Shown here one piece after another: positions 14,449 through 22,030 of a stretch of DNA of 23,493 nt. Both the position numbers and the translations under genes were made by a program. The DNA is from Clostridiales bacterium (GTDB lineage: Bacteria; Bacillota; Clostridia; Christensenellales; Aristaeellaceae): NCBI GenBank assembly GCA_004556545.1, contig SFGO01000033.1, forward strand, positions 1 to 23,493. Direction: 5' to 3'. The notes under the pieces were generated by a model that saw only the letters and a program-made list of their open reading frames with translations, was not told the origin of the DNA and did no database searches. The first letter of the stretch is position 1; every line of letters starts with the position of its first letter.

Positions 14449-15431
14449 CCGTCGGCCTCCGGCAGCATTTCCGGCTCCTCCTGCCCCAGCGCGTCGTAGT
14501 CCGCCCGGTACAGCCGACGGTCCAGCGACCAGATCTTTTCGCTGAATACACCGGGCTTCAGCTTTTGAACGGCAGTCTGCATTTCGTTCATCCGGGCGTC
14601 CAGCAGATCCACCCAGTGCAGGGCCTCCGCTTCGGGGAACATGGGCTTGCGGGGGCTGCCGAATTCGGCCTCGCCGTGATGGCTGAGCATCATATGCTGC
14701 AGAAGCAGCACCGGCTCGCCGGAAATGCCCAGCTTGTTGGCCGCCTCCTGAATGCGGTTCACGCCCAGCACCAGATGGCCCAGCAGCAGGCCCTCCCGGC
14801 TGTAGTCCCGAACCACGCCCATTTCGTTGGAGTCCATTTCCTCCGTTTTGCACAGGTCATGCAGGATCACGCCCGCCAGCAAAAGATCGGCGTTCAGCCA
14901 GGTATACTGGGTCAGGATCGCCTTGGCCAGCCGCAGCATGCCCGTGGTATGGTGCAGAAGTCCGCCCCGCTCCGCGTGATGGATCCGCTGGGCGGCGGGG
15001 TAGTACAGCAGCTTTTCCCGAAAACGATCCAGCATTTCCCGGGTGATGAGCCGGAGCGGCTCGCTGGCAAAGCCGTCGGCAGCGTCGTAGAGCTCCTGCA
15101 GCATGGCTTCCGGCGCTTCCGGGGCGCAGGGGGCCAGCAGGGACAGATCGACGGGGTCGCCCTCTGCCAGCCCGCGGATGCGCTCCACCCGCAGCTGCAG
15201 ACGGCCGTTGTATTCCAGCGTAGTGCCCCGCACCTTGATGACGGTGCCGGGCGCCGGGCAGGGGGTATTGCCGTCCCATACCTTGGCGTTGACCTCGCCG
15301 GTGCGGTCGGTCAGGTTCATATCCAGATATTTGGCGCCGTTGCCGCCGGTGCGCTGATCCGCCGAGCGAACCAGCAGAAAGCCTTCGAATTTTTGATCCT
15401 TGCCAAGCTCGACGATGGGTAACTGTGCCAT
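14445..15431 (-). CDS. YhaM-like 3'-5' exoribonuclease (OB-fold plus HD domain)
   Basis: A 328-residue protein with the YhaM/Cbf1 layout: an N-terminal OB-fold nucleic-acid-binding domain (about 10-90, KYLDMNLTDRTGEVNAKVWD) and an HD phosphohydrolase domain (about 150-290). Metal-binding residues are visible as His160-His161 in GGLLHHTTGM, the HD pair His191-Asp192 in ILHDLCK, and a later SHHGE/DLLDARM segment. B. subtilis YhaM is a manganese-dependent 3'-5' exoribonuclease of similar length. The ATG at 15431 has GGGGGAG 6 nt before it. The gene starts 24 bp after the dnaB stop, so the two are co-transcribed, pairing helicase with a nucleic-acid-processing enzyme. A role in RNA turnover is the best guess; DNA is possible. 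Confidence 0.9.
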   Translation of the reverse strand: MAQLPIVELGKDQKFEGFLLVRSADQRTGGNGAKYLDMNLTDRTGEVNAKVWDGNTPCPAPGTVIKVRGTTLEYNGRLQLRVERIRGLAEGDPVDLSLLAPCAPEAPEAMLQELYDAADGFASEPLRLITREMLDRFREKLLYYPAAQRIHHAERGGLLHHTTGMLRLAKAILTQYTWLNADLLLAGVILHDLCKTEEMDSNEMGVVRDYSREGLLLGHLVLGVNRIQEAANKLGISGEPVLLLQHMMLSHHGEAEFGSPRKPMFPEAEALHWVDLLDARMNEMQTAVQKLKPGVFSEKIWSLDRRLYRADYDALGQEEPEMLPEADG

Positions 15432-15455
15432 GTTCTCCCCCGATTTCTGACAGAT

Positions 15456-16835
15456 TTAGTCCGCGTATACGGCTACGCGGGTGCCGGGCAGGTTGGTGTA
15501 GCGGGCGAACTCCGCCTGCCATTCCACGTTGACGGTGCCGATGGGGCCGTTTCTCTGCTTGGCCACGATGACTTCGCCCTGATTGTCGTCGGGCTTGGGG
15601 CCGTCCTCCGGGCCGCCTGCGGCGGCGTAATAGCCTTCCCGGTGCAGGAACATGACCACGTCCGCGTCCTGCTCGATACTGCCCGAATCGCGCAGGTCGC
15701 TGAGCATGGGGCGCTTGTTTTCGCGGGAGGCGTTGGCGCGGCTCAGCTGAGCGCAGGCCAGCACGGGAATTTTCAGCTCCAGCGCGATGGACTTGAGCTG
15801 GCGGCTGATCTCGCTGACCTCCAGCTGGCGGTTTTCCACCCGTTTATCCGTGCCCATCAGGCCCAGATAGTCCAGCACCACCAGATCGAGCCCCTGCTCC
15901 ATCATCAGACGGCGGCAGCGGGAACGGAGCTGGGAGGGCGTCAGGCCGGAGGTATCGTCGATGTAAATGCGGCAGTTGCTCAGGGCGTTGATGCTGTCGC
16001 CCAGCTTGACCCATTCCTCATCGGACAGCATGCCGCTGCGGACGCGCTGCATATTGATGTTGGCCGCCGAGCAGAGAAGGCGCAGGCCGATCTGCTCCGC
16101 AGGCATTTCCAGACTGAAAAACGCCACGCATTTATGGGCCTTCTGGGCGGCAAACAGCGTTACGCCCAGCGCCATGGAGGTTTTGCCCATGGCGGGACGG
16201 GCGCCGACCAGCACCAGTTCGCCGCCGTGAAGGCCGGTGAGCATCCGATCCAGATCATACAGGCCGGTGGGCACGCCCGCCAGCTTGCCTTTCAGCAGGC
16301 TTAGCTCCTCGATGCGGTCGAAGGTGGAAAGCAGCACCTTCTGGATGGGCTCCAGCGTTTCCGCGCCGCCCCGGCGCATGACGATGTCGAAGATCAGCCG
16401 TTCCGCGTCCCGAAGCACATCCGGCACGGGATCGGTCTGGGCGTAGCACTGGCGGCTGATGGTCTGGGACGCGGCGATCAGCTTGCGCAGGGTGGCCTTT
16501 TCCTGCACGATTTCGATATAGGTGCGGGTGTTGGCCGTGGTGGGCACGAAGCGCACCGCCTCCAGCAGATAGGCGGGGCCGCCTACGCTGTCCAGCGTGC
16601 CCCGGCGGGAAAGCTCGTTGCCTACCGTCATCAGGTCGATGGGATTGCCCGCGATGTGCAGCGTCTGCATGGCGGAGAAGATCTCCCGATGCTCGGCGGT
16701 GTAAAAGTCCTCGGGCGTCAGGGTCTCAAAGGCGAGCGTGGCCGCGCCGCTGTCCTGCAGCACCGCGCCCAGCACGGAACGCTCCGCGTCTGCGCTGCTG
16801 GGCGGCAGCGCCGGAATGTAGTCCTGGCTTTCCAT
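15456..16835 (-). CDS. dnaB: Replicative DNA helicase DnaB
   Basis: The 459-residue hexameric helicase that unwinds DNA at the fork (DnaC in B. subtilis naming). The N-terminal domain (about 10-115) starts with the usual PPSSADAERSVLGAVL. The RecA-like C-terminal domain has Walker A GARPAMGKT (211-219), the SLEMP glutamate Glu243, Walker B LVVLDYLGLM (Asp322), QLSR, and RDSGSIEQDAD followed by KQRNGPIG with the arginine-finger region. Length is normal and I see no intein. The ATG at 16835 follows AAAGGAGAG. It lies downstream of rplI across a 78-bp gap holding three degenerate 14-bp repeats. Confidence 0.97.
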   Translation of the reverse strand: MESQDYIPALPPSSADAERSVLGAVLQDSGAATLAFETLTPEDFYTAEHREIFSAMQTLHIAGNPIDLMTVGNELSRRGTLDSVGGPAYLLEAVRFVPTTANTRTYIEIVQEKATLRKLIAASQTISRQCYAQTDPVPDVLRDAERLIFDIVMRRGGAETLEPIQKVLLSTFDRIEELSLLKGKLAGVPTGLYDLDRMLTGLHGGELVLVGARPAMGKTSMALGVTLFAAQKAHKCVAFFSLEMPAEQIGLRLLCSAANINMQRVRSGMLSDEEWVKLGDSINALSNCRIYIDDTSGLTPSQLRSRCRRLMMEQGLDLVVLDYLGLMGTDKRVENRQLEVSEISRQLKSIALELKIPVLACAQLSRANASRENKRPMLSDLRDSGSIEQDADVVMFLHREGYYAAAGGPEDGPKPDDNQGEVIVAKQRNGPIGTVNVEWQAEFARYTNLPGTRVAVYAD

Positions 16836-16849
16836 GGGGAGCGCTCTCC

Positions 16850-16891
16850 TTTCAAGACAGTTGTTTCAAGACGGTTATTTTAGGATGGTTA
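16850..16891. repeat. Three degenerate 14-bp tandem repeats between rplI and dnaB
   Basis: TTTCAAGACAGTTG, TTTCAAGACGGTTA and TTTTAGGATGGTTA run end to end with an exact 14-bp period. They are followed, toward dnaB, by a GC-rich near-palindrome that includes its ribosome site. The repeats could be a protein-binding array or chance duplication. Confidence 0.55.
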
Positions 16892-16913
16892 CGGTTGGTT
16901 CAGGCCTTTTGGC

Positions 16914-17363
16914 TTACTTTGCCAGCGGCTCCACATGCAGCTTCATGGGAGCCTTGATGCCGTTATACACGGTGACGGTCACGTCATAGTCGCCGGTCTG
17001 GCGCACCGCGTCGCATTCCAGCTTGCGCTTGTCGATCTCCTTGCCGTGCTGGGCCTTCAGCGCGTCCACGATCTCCTGATTGGTGATGCTGCCGTACAGG
17101 CGGCCCTTTTCGCCGCACTTTACCTGCAGGCTGATGACCTTGCCCTTGAGGAAATCGGCGGTCTTCTGGGCCTCGGCCCGGCGCTCGGCTTCCAGACGGG
17201 CTTCGTTGGCGCGCTTGCGCTCAATTTCCTTCACCGCGCCGGGAGTGGCTTCCGCCGCCCACTTGCGGGGGAACAGATAGTTGCGGGCAAAGCCGTCGGA
17301 TACGGTGAGAATATCGTCCTTTTTGCCGGTTCCTTTTACGTCGCACAGCAGAATAACCTTCAT
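16914..17363 (-). CDS. rplI: 50S ribosomal protein L9
   Basis: The 149-residue large-subunit protein L9, which binds 23S rRNA near the base of the L1 stalk. The N-terminal domain begins MKVILLCDVKGTGKKDDILTV and contains the L9 signature region DGFARNYLFPR; a long charged helix (about 42-75) joins it to a C-terminal domain ending in VTVTVYNGIKAPMKLHVEPL. Length is standard. The ATG at 17363 starts 3 bp after the stop of the DUF2232 gene; its AAGGAGG lies inside that gene's last codons, so translation is coupled. Confidence 0.97.
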   Translation of the reverse strand: MKVILLCDVKGTGKKDDILTVSDGFARNYLFPRKWAAEATPGAVKEIERKRANEARLEAERRAEAQKTADFLKGKVISLQVKCGEKGRLYGSITNQEIVDALKAQHGKEIDKRKLECDAVRQTGDYDVTVTVYNGIKAPMKLHVEPLAK

Positions 17364-17366
17364 GAT

Positions 17367-18404
17367 TTATTCATCCTCCTTTTGCTTTTGAAAGGATCCC
17401 CGGCTCCGGTAACGAAGCATGGGATCCGTAACGCCTAACAGAAACAGCAGGGCCGGAACCAGCACATAGACCGCGCCGGTCAGAAGCCCCGCCCACAGCC
17501 GCCGGTCTTCGTCCTGCCGCATCAGAAGGCCGCACAGCACCGCAGCGCCGCTGATCCGAAAACCCGTGCTGCAAAAGCTGACCAGCACCCGGGCCAGCTG
17601 CAGCGCCGCGTCGTTTACGGTGCTGATGGAGATCATCAGACCCAGCGCGCCCGCGCCCAGCAGCGTCAGACAGAGGTTCCGGCCAATGGACAGGCCGGAA
17701 AAGCCGGGAGAGACCGTCACCGTGGGGATGGTCTTCTTTTCCTCATCCACCAGAAGAACGGTGCAGCGGGTCTTCCAAACCCGCAGACCCGTCGCCAGTC
17801 CGCCCAGCAGAATGACCTGCGTACACAGGGAGGGCAGCAGTACGGTCAGACTTTGACGAAGCCGCAGTTCCAGCGAAAGCTCCAGCTGGCGGCTCATAGG
17901 CCGCTGCTCCAGAAGAGAGCTGAGCAGCGAGGGCGCGCCGCTTCCTTCCGGCAGGGAAAGATAGCCCGCCGCCGTCAGCCGGTAGAGAAGCGCGTTTTCG
18001 ACGTTGGAGCGCCGGAGCGCTTCCACCGCCCGGCGGCTGATCCATTCAGCCGGGGAACCCATGCCCATCATCACGGGCCAGGCCAGCACCAGAATCGCGC
18101 TCAGGGCATAAGCGCCCCAGAACCAGCACAGAAACTGCCGGAATTCCAGCTTCATAAACGGAAAACGGTAGGAAAGCACCAGCGGAGGGGCAATGGCCAG
18201 AAGCAGCCATATCGGGAAGAAGACCTGCCGGGTCCACAGCCACGCGCCCAGCAGAAGCGCCGCCAGCGCCGCCGGGTAGGCCCACGCTTCTTTTTTGGAG
18301 CCCGCCAACGGACAGAGAAACAGGGGCAGCAGAAATACCGCCGCCACGCTGAACGCCGGGATCAGCAGACAAAGCAGAGCGGTCAGCCATGCGCCGACGA
18401 TCAT
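17367..18404 (-). CDS. DUF2232 (YybS-like) multi-pass membrane protein
   Basis: A protein of about 345 residues with roughly eight hydrophobic segments, including LTALLCLLIPAFSVAAVFLLPLF close to the N-terminus and ALLFLLGVTDPMLRYR at the end. The closing TDPMLRYR and the position just before rplI-dnaB are typical of the YybS/DUF2232 family, whose function is not settled. I chose the ATG at 18404, 9 nt after AAAGGAAAG. The open frame reaches 18536, but the ATG at 18497 lies inside the -10 box of the promoter at 18496-18524 and cannot be translated from it. In many Firmicutes a GdpP-type gene lies between this gene and rplI; here they are 3 bp apart. Confidence 0.82.
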   Translation of the reverse strand: MIVGAWLTALLCLLIPAFSVAAVFLLPLFLCPLAGSKKEAWAYPAALAALLLGAWLWTRQVFFPIWLLLAIAPPLVLSYRFPFMKLEFRQFLCWFWGAYALSAILVLAWPVMMGMGSPAEWISRRAVEALRRSNVENALLYRLTAAGYLSLPEGSGAPSLLSSLLEQRPMSRQLELSLELRLRQSLTVLLPSLCTQVILLGGLATGLRVWKTRCTVLLVDEEKKTIPTVTVSPGFSGLSIGRNLCLTLLGAGALGLMISISTVNDAALQLARVLVSFCSTGFRISGAAVLCGLLMRQDEDRRLWAGLLTGAVYVLVPALLFLLGVTDPMLRYRSRGSFQKQKEDE

Positions 18405-18495
18405 TCCCTGAATCTTTCCTTTCGAAGGATGGAGTACGATGGCTTTCGTCCTGCTTCTCTCCTTTCCGTGTGGGGTCGCGCGGAGCGTACCTTTC

Positions 18496-18524
18496 ATTAT
18501 AACGGATGGGACGGGCCGCGTCAA
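18496..18524 (-). promoter_or_regulatory. Promoter of the DUF2232-rplI-dnaB cluster
   Basis: On the minus strand TTGACG (18524-18519), a 17-bp spacer and a perfect TATAAT (18501-18496). Start near 18489 gives a leader of about 85 nt to the ATG at 18404. It lies back-to-back with the fhs promoter, with 6 bp between the two -35 boxes. Confidence 0.82.
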
Positions 18525-18530
18525 TCCGTC

Positions 18531-18559
18531 TTGCATCCATCCCCGGTTTGGGTTATACT
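18531..18559 (+). promoter_or_regulatory. Probable promoter of the fhs cluster
   Basis: TATACT (18554-18559) is a good -10; the -35 at 18531-18536 (TTGCAT) matches only TTG, with a 17-bp spacer. Start near 18566 gives a leader of about 40 nt to the GTG at 18606. The weak -35 suggests either modest activity or help from an activator. Confidence 0.55.
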
Positions 18560-18605
18560 GAGCTATGTATTTTTATACGCCGAAAGGCAGAAGGAGGGGG
18601 AGGCA

Positions 18606-20276
18606 GTGGCGACAGATTTGGAAATCGCCCGGACAGCAGAAATGAAACCCATCGAGGAGATCGCCAAGGCGGCAGGGATCGCCCCGGAGGTCCTTTCCCC
18701 TTACGGAAGATATATCGCCAAGGTGGAACCGGCGGCGCTGCCGGAGCGGAACGCCCGGGCGCGGCTGGTGCTGGTGACGGCCATCAACCCCACCCCTGCC
18801 GGGGAGGGAAAGACCACGGTATCCGTGGCGCTGGCGGACGGCATGCGGCAGATCGGCAAAAAGGCCATGCTGGCCCTGCGGGAGCCTTCGCTGGGGCCGG
18901 TGTTCGGCATGAAGGGCGGCGCGACCGGCGGCGGCTATGCGCAGGTGGTGCCCATGGAGAATATCAACCTGCATTTTACCGGCGACCTGCACGCCATCAC
19001 GGCCGCCAACAATCTGCTGTGCGCCATGGTGGACAACCATGTGCAGCAGGGCAACGCGCTGGGCATCGACCCGCGGAAGATCTGCTTCCGGCACTGCCTG
19101 GACGTGAACGACCGGCAGCTGCGGCAGATCGTGCAGGGGCTGGGCGGGCCCGTCAACGGCACGCCCCGGGAGGACGGCTTTGACATTACGGCGGCCAGCG
19201 AGATCATGGCGGTCTTCTGCCTGGCGGCGGATCTGAAGGATCTGAAAAAACGGCTGGGCCGCATCGTAGTGGCCCATACCTTCGGCGGCGAGCCCGTGAC
19301 CGCAGCGCAGGTAGGCGCGGCGGGAGCCATGACGGCCCTTCTGCGGGATGCGTTCTGCCCCAATCTGGTGCAGACCATGGAGCATACGCCCTGCCTGATG
19401 CACGGCGGCCCCTTTGCTAATATCGCCCACGGCTGCAACAGTGTCATTGCCACGAAAACCGCCATGGCGCTGAGCGACTACACCGTTACCGAAGCCGGCT
19501 TCGGAGCCGATCTGGGCGCGGAAAAATTTCTGGATATCAAGTGCCGCATGAACGGCCTGTGGCCCAACGTGATCGTGCTGGTGGCCACCCTTCGGGCGCT
19601 GAAGCACCACGGCGGCGCGGAAAAGGGCCGTTACGGCGAGCCGAACGCCGAAGCCCTGCGCCGGGGCCTTGCCAATCTGGAAAGCCATATTGCCAACATC
19701 CGTCAGGTATGGCAGACGCCGGTGGTGGTGGCGCTGAACCGCTTCGCCGCCGACGCGGAAGAAGAGCTTCGGCTTACGGAAGACCGAATGGCCGAGCTTG
19801 GCGTGCCCTGCGCCCTCTGCGACGGCTGGGCCCGCGGCGGCAGAGGAACGATGGAGGTGGCCGAACTGGTTTGCCGGACGGCGGACGAAAATCCCAGTCC
19901 CCAGCCGTCCTTCACCTATCCGGACGAGCTTTCCCTGCGGGAAAAGATCGAAGCCGTGGCCCGGCGCATCTATCACGCCGGTTCGGTGAATTTCTCCGCC
20001 GAGGCCCTGAAGGGGCTGGCGGCGCTGGAAAAAGAGGGATACGGCCGCTGCCCGGTCTGCATTGCCAAGACCCAGTATTCCATGAGCGACGATCCCGCCA
20101 GACTGGGCGCGCCGGAGGGCTATGAGCTGACCGTCCGCTCCGTCCGGCTCAGCGCCGGGGCGGGCTTCGTGGTGGCCTTTGCGGGCAGCATCATCGCCAT
20201 GCCCGGCCTGCCCAAGGCTCCCGCCGCCCTGAACATCGACGTGGACGACAACGGCCAGATCGTCGGCCTATTTTAA
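18606..20276 (+). CDS. fhs: Formate-tetrahydrofolate ligase
   Basis: Fhs joins formate to tetrahydrofolate with ATP, giving 10-formyl-tetrahydrofolate for one-carbon metabolism, purine synthesis and the Wood-Ljungdahl methyl branch. The 556 residues are the family's usual length. The ATP-binding loop TPAGEGKT lies at 63-70, followed by REPSLGPVFGMKGGATGGGYAQ and HFTGDLHAITAANNLL, all highly conserved. The C-terminus FAGSIIAMPGLPKAPAALNID is also typical. The start is GTG at 18606, after AAGGAGGGGG; the frame extends far upstream as an artefact opposite the DUF2232 gene. It is the first gene of a plus-strand cluster; the Lrp gene begins 16 bp later. No other folate-pathway gene is nearby, so acetogenesis cannot be judged. 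Confidence 0.97.
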   Translation: MATDLEIARTAEMKPIEEIAKAAGIAPEVLSPYGRYIAKVEPAALPERNARARLVLVTAINPTPAGEGKTTVSVALADGMRQIGKKAMLALREPSLGPVFGMKGGATGGGYAQVVPMENINLHFTGDLHAITAANNLLCAMVDNHVQQGNALGIDPRKICFRHCLDVNDRQLRQIVQGLGGPVNGTPREDGFDITAASEIMAVFCLAADLKDLKKRLGRIVVAHTFGGEPVTAAQVGAAGAMTALLRDAFCPNLVQTMEHTPCLMHGGPFANIAHGCNSVIATKTAMALSDYTVTEAGFGADLGAEKFLDIKCRMNGLWPNVIVLVATLRALKHHGGAEKGRYGEPNAEALRRGLANLESHIANIRQVWQTPVVVALNRFAADAEEELRLTEDRMAELGVPCALCDGWARGGRGTMEVAELVCRTADENPSPQPSFTYPDELSLREKIEAVARRIYHAGSVNFSAEALKGLAALEKEGYGRCPVCIAKTQYSMSDDPARLGAPEGYELTVRSVRLSAGAGFVVAFAGSIIAMPGLPKAPAALNIDVDDNGQIVGLF

Positions 20277-20292
20277 GCAAGGAGGAACTGTG

Positions 20293-20784
20293 ATGCAAAG
20301 TCTGCAAATGGAACTTTTACAAATCCTGCAGGAGGACTGCCGGGTGCCGCTGGAAAAGCTGGCCACCATGACCGGCGCGCCGCTGGAGGAAGTGGCCCAG
20401 ACCATCGACCAGATGGAAAAAAGCGGGGTCATCCTGCGCTATGCGCCCATTATCAACTGGGACCGCACCGACCGGGAACGGGTGGAAGCCATGATCGAAG
20501 TGCGGGTCACGCCCCAGCGGGATCAGGGCTTCGACGCGATAGCGGAGCGCATTTATCGCTTTGACGAGGTGAAATCCGTCTATCTGATGAGCGGCGCATA
20601 CGACCTTCTTCTGCTGGTGGAGGCGCACACCCTGAAAGAGCTGGCTTTCTTCGTATCCACCAAGCTCAGCACGCTGGAGACCGTCACCGGCACGGCGACC
20701 CACTTCGTGCTCAAACGCTACAAGAGCGACGGCGTGATCTTTGAGGGCAGCAATCAGGACAAGAGGCTGGTGGTGACGGCGTGA
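20293..20784 (+). CDS. Lrp/AsnC-family transcriptional regulator
   Basis: A 163-residue regulator with an N-terminal winged helix-turn-helix (about 5-60, LLQILQEDCRVPLEKLATMTG through KSGVILRY) and a C-terminal RAM ligand-binding domain (about 64-140) containing GAYDLLLLVEA. Such proteins sense amino acids and form dimers or octamers. The ATG at 20293 has GGAGG 7 nt before it; a GTG one codon earlier would be only 4 nt away. The stop overlaps the aminotransferase start (GTGA), so it probably regulates amino-acid metabolism carried out by that partner and perhaps its own operon. Confidence 0.92.
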   Translation: MQSLQMELLQILQEDCRVPLEKLATMTGAPLEEVAQTIDQMEKSGVILRYAPIINWDRTDRERVEAMIEVRVTPQRDQGFDAIAERIYRFDEVKSVYLMSGAYDLLLLVEAHTLKELAFFVSTKLSTLETVTGTATHFVLKRYKSDGVIFEGSNQDKRLVVTA

Positions 20785-21965
20785 GCTTCGATCCGAACCG
20801 TTATCTGAACCAGCGCGTGGCGGCGGTGCCCAAATCCGGCATCCGCAAGTTTTTCGACGTGGCGGCTACCATTCCCGGCGCGATTTCGCTGGGCGTAGGC
20901 GAGCCGGATTTCGTTACGCCCTACCATATCCGCAACGCGGCCATCAACAGCATTCTGGACGGCGAGACCCAGTATACCAGCAACTGGGGCCTTCTGGAGC
21001 TGCGGCAGGAAATCGCCGCCTATGTGGAAAACCGCTTTCATATTTCCTACGACCCCAAGAATGAAATTCTGGTCACGGTGGGCGCCAGCGAGGGTATCGA
21101 CCTGGCTCTGCGCGCCCTGCTCAATCCGGGCGACGAGGTGCTGGTGCCCGAACCCAGCTACGTCAGCTACGCGCCCTGCGTGATCTTCGCGGGCGGTACG
21201 CCCGTGGCCGTGCCCACCAGCGAGGCCAACAACTTTGTGCTGACCCCGGAAGCGCTGGAAAAGGCCGTCACCGCCAAAACCAAGGCGCTGATCCTGCCCT
21301 ACCCCAACAATCCCACCGGCGGCATTCTGGGCCGCCCGGAGCTGGAAAAGCTGCGGGAGGTCATCCTCCGGCATGACCTGATTGTCATTTCCGATGAAAT
21401 CTATGCGGAACTGACCTACAACGGGCAGGGCCACGTCAGCATCGCTTCGCTGCCCGATATGAAGGAACGGACGATCTACCTCAACGGCTTCTCCAAGGCC
21501 TTTGCCATGACCGGCTGGCGCATGGGCTATCTCTGCGCCCCCGCCGCCTTTACGGACGTGATGTGCAAGATCCATCAGTACTCCATCATGTGCGCGCCCC
21601 GTCAGGGACAGGTGGCCGCGGTGGAAGCCCTGCGCAAGGCCAGAGAGGACGGCTGCCGGGATGTGGTGGAGATGCGCCAGAGCTACGACCGCCGCCGCCG
21701 GCTGATGGTGCAGGCCTTCCGGGATATGGGGCTGAGCTGCTTCGAGCCGCTGGGCGCGTTCTACGTGTTCCCCGGCATCCAGAAGACCGGCCTGACCAGC
21801 GAGGAATTCTGCACCCGGCTGTTGAAAGAAGAAAAGGTGGTCTGCGTGCCCGGCACGGCCTTCGGCCAGAGCGGCGAGGGCCACATCCGCTGCTGCTACG
21901 CCACGGCGCTTTCTCAGCTCAACGAGGCGCTGGAACGCATGAAGCGCTTCCTTGACAGGCTGTGA
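20781..21965 (+). CDS. PLP-dependent class I/II aminotransferase
   Basis: A 394-residue fold-type I aminotransferase. Landmarks: ISLGVGEPDF near the N-terminus, the ribbon motif TQYTSNWGLLELR, PYPNNPTG (172-180), SDEIYAEL with Asp205 and Tyr208 for the cofactor ring, SKAFAMTGWRMGY with the Schiff-base lysine Lys239, and a C-terminal FYVFPGI and HIRCCYA, where the arginine should bind the substrate carboxylate. This fits the aspartate/aromatic or PatA-like group; substrate cannot be fixed from sequence alone. The start is GTG at 20781, overlapping the regulator stop by 4 nt. I recall that the Lrp-aminotransferase pairing is frequent in Clostridia. Confidence 0.94.
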   Translation: MSFDPNRYLNQRVAAVPKSGIRKFFDVAATIPGAISLGVGEPDFVTPYHIRNAAINSILDGETQYTSNWGLLELRQEIAAYVENRFHISYDPKNEILVTVGASEGIDLALRALLNPGDEVLVPEPSYVSYAPCVIFAGGTPVAVPTSEANNFVLTPEALEKAVTAKTKALILPYPNNPTGGILGRPELEKLREVILRHDLIVISDEIYAELTYNGQGHVSIASLPDMKERTIYLNGFSKAFAMTGWRMGYLCAPAAFTDVMCKIHQYSIMCAPRQGQVAAVEALRKAREDGCRDVVEMRQSYDRRRRLMVQAFRDMGLSCFEPLGAFYVFPGIQKTGLTSEEFCTRLLKEEKVVCVPGTAFGQSGEGHIRCCYATALSQLNEALERMKRFLDRL

Positions 21966-22030
21966 CCGGCTTCGAAAAAGGAAAAAGAAAATGGAAATGG
22001 AAACAGGCGACCCGAAAGGAGCGATGTCCG

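Noticed and set aside
18405..18536. N-terminal extension of the DUF2232 protein from ATG at 18497 or further upstream
   Set aside because: The ATG at 18497 lies within the -10 box and has no ribosome site; upstream codons lie before the expected transcript start.
18573..19976. 467-codon minus-strand frame opposite fhs
   Set aside because: Shadow of a highly conserved Fhs coding frame.
21962..22030. GTG start at 21962 for the CapA-family protein
   Set aside because: It would place 23 basic residues before a clean signal peptide; the ATG at 22031 has a proper AAAGGAG site.
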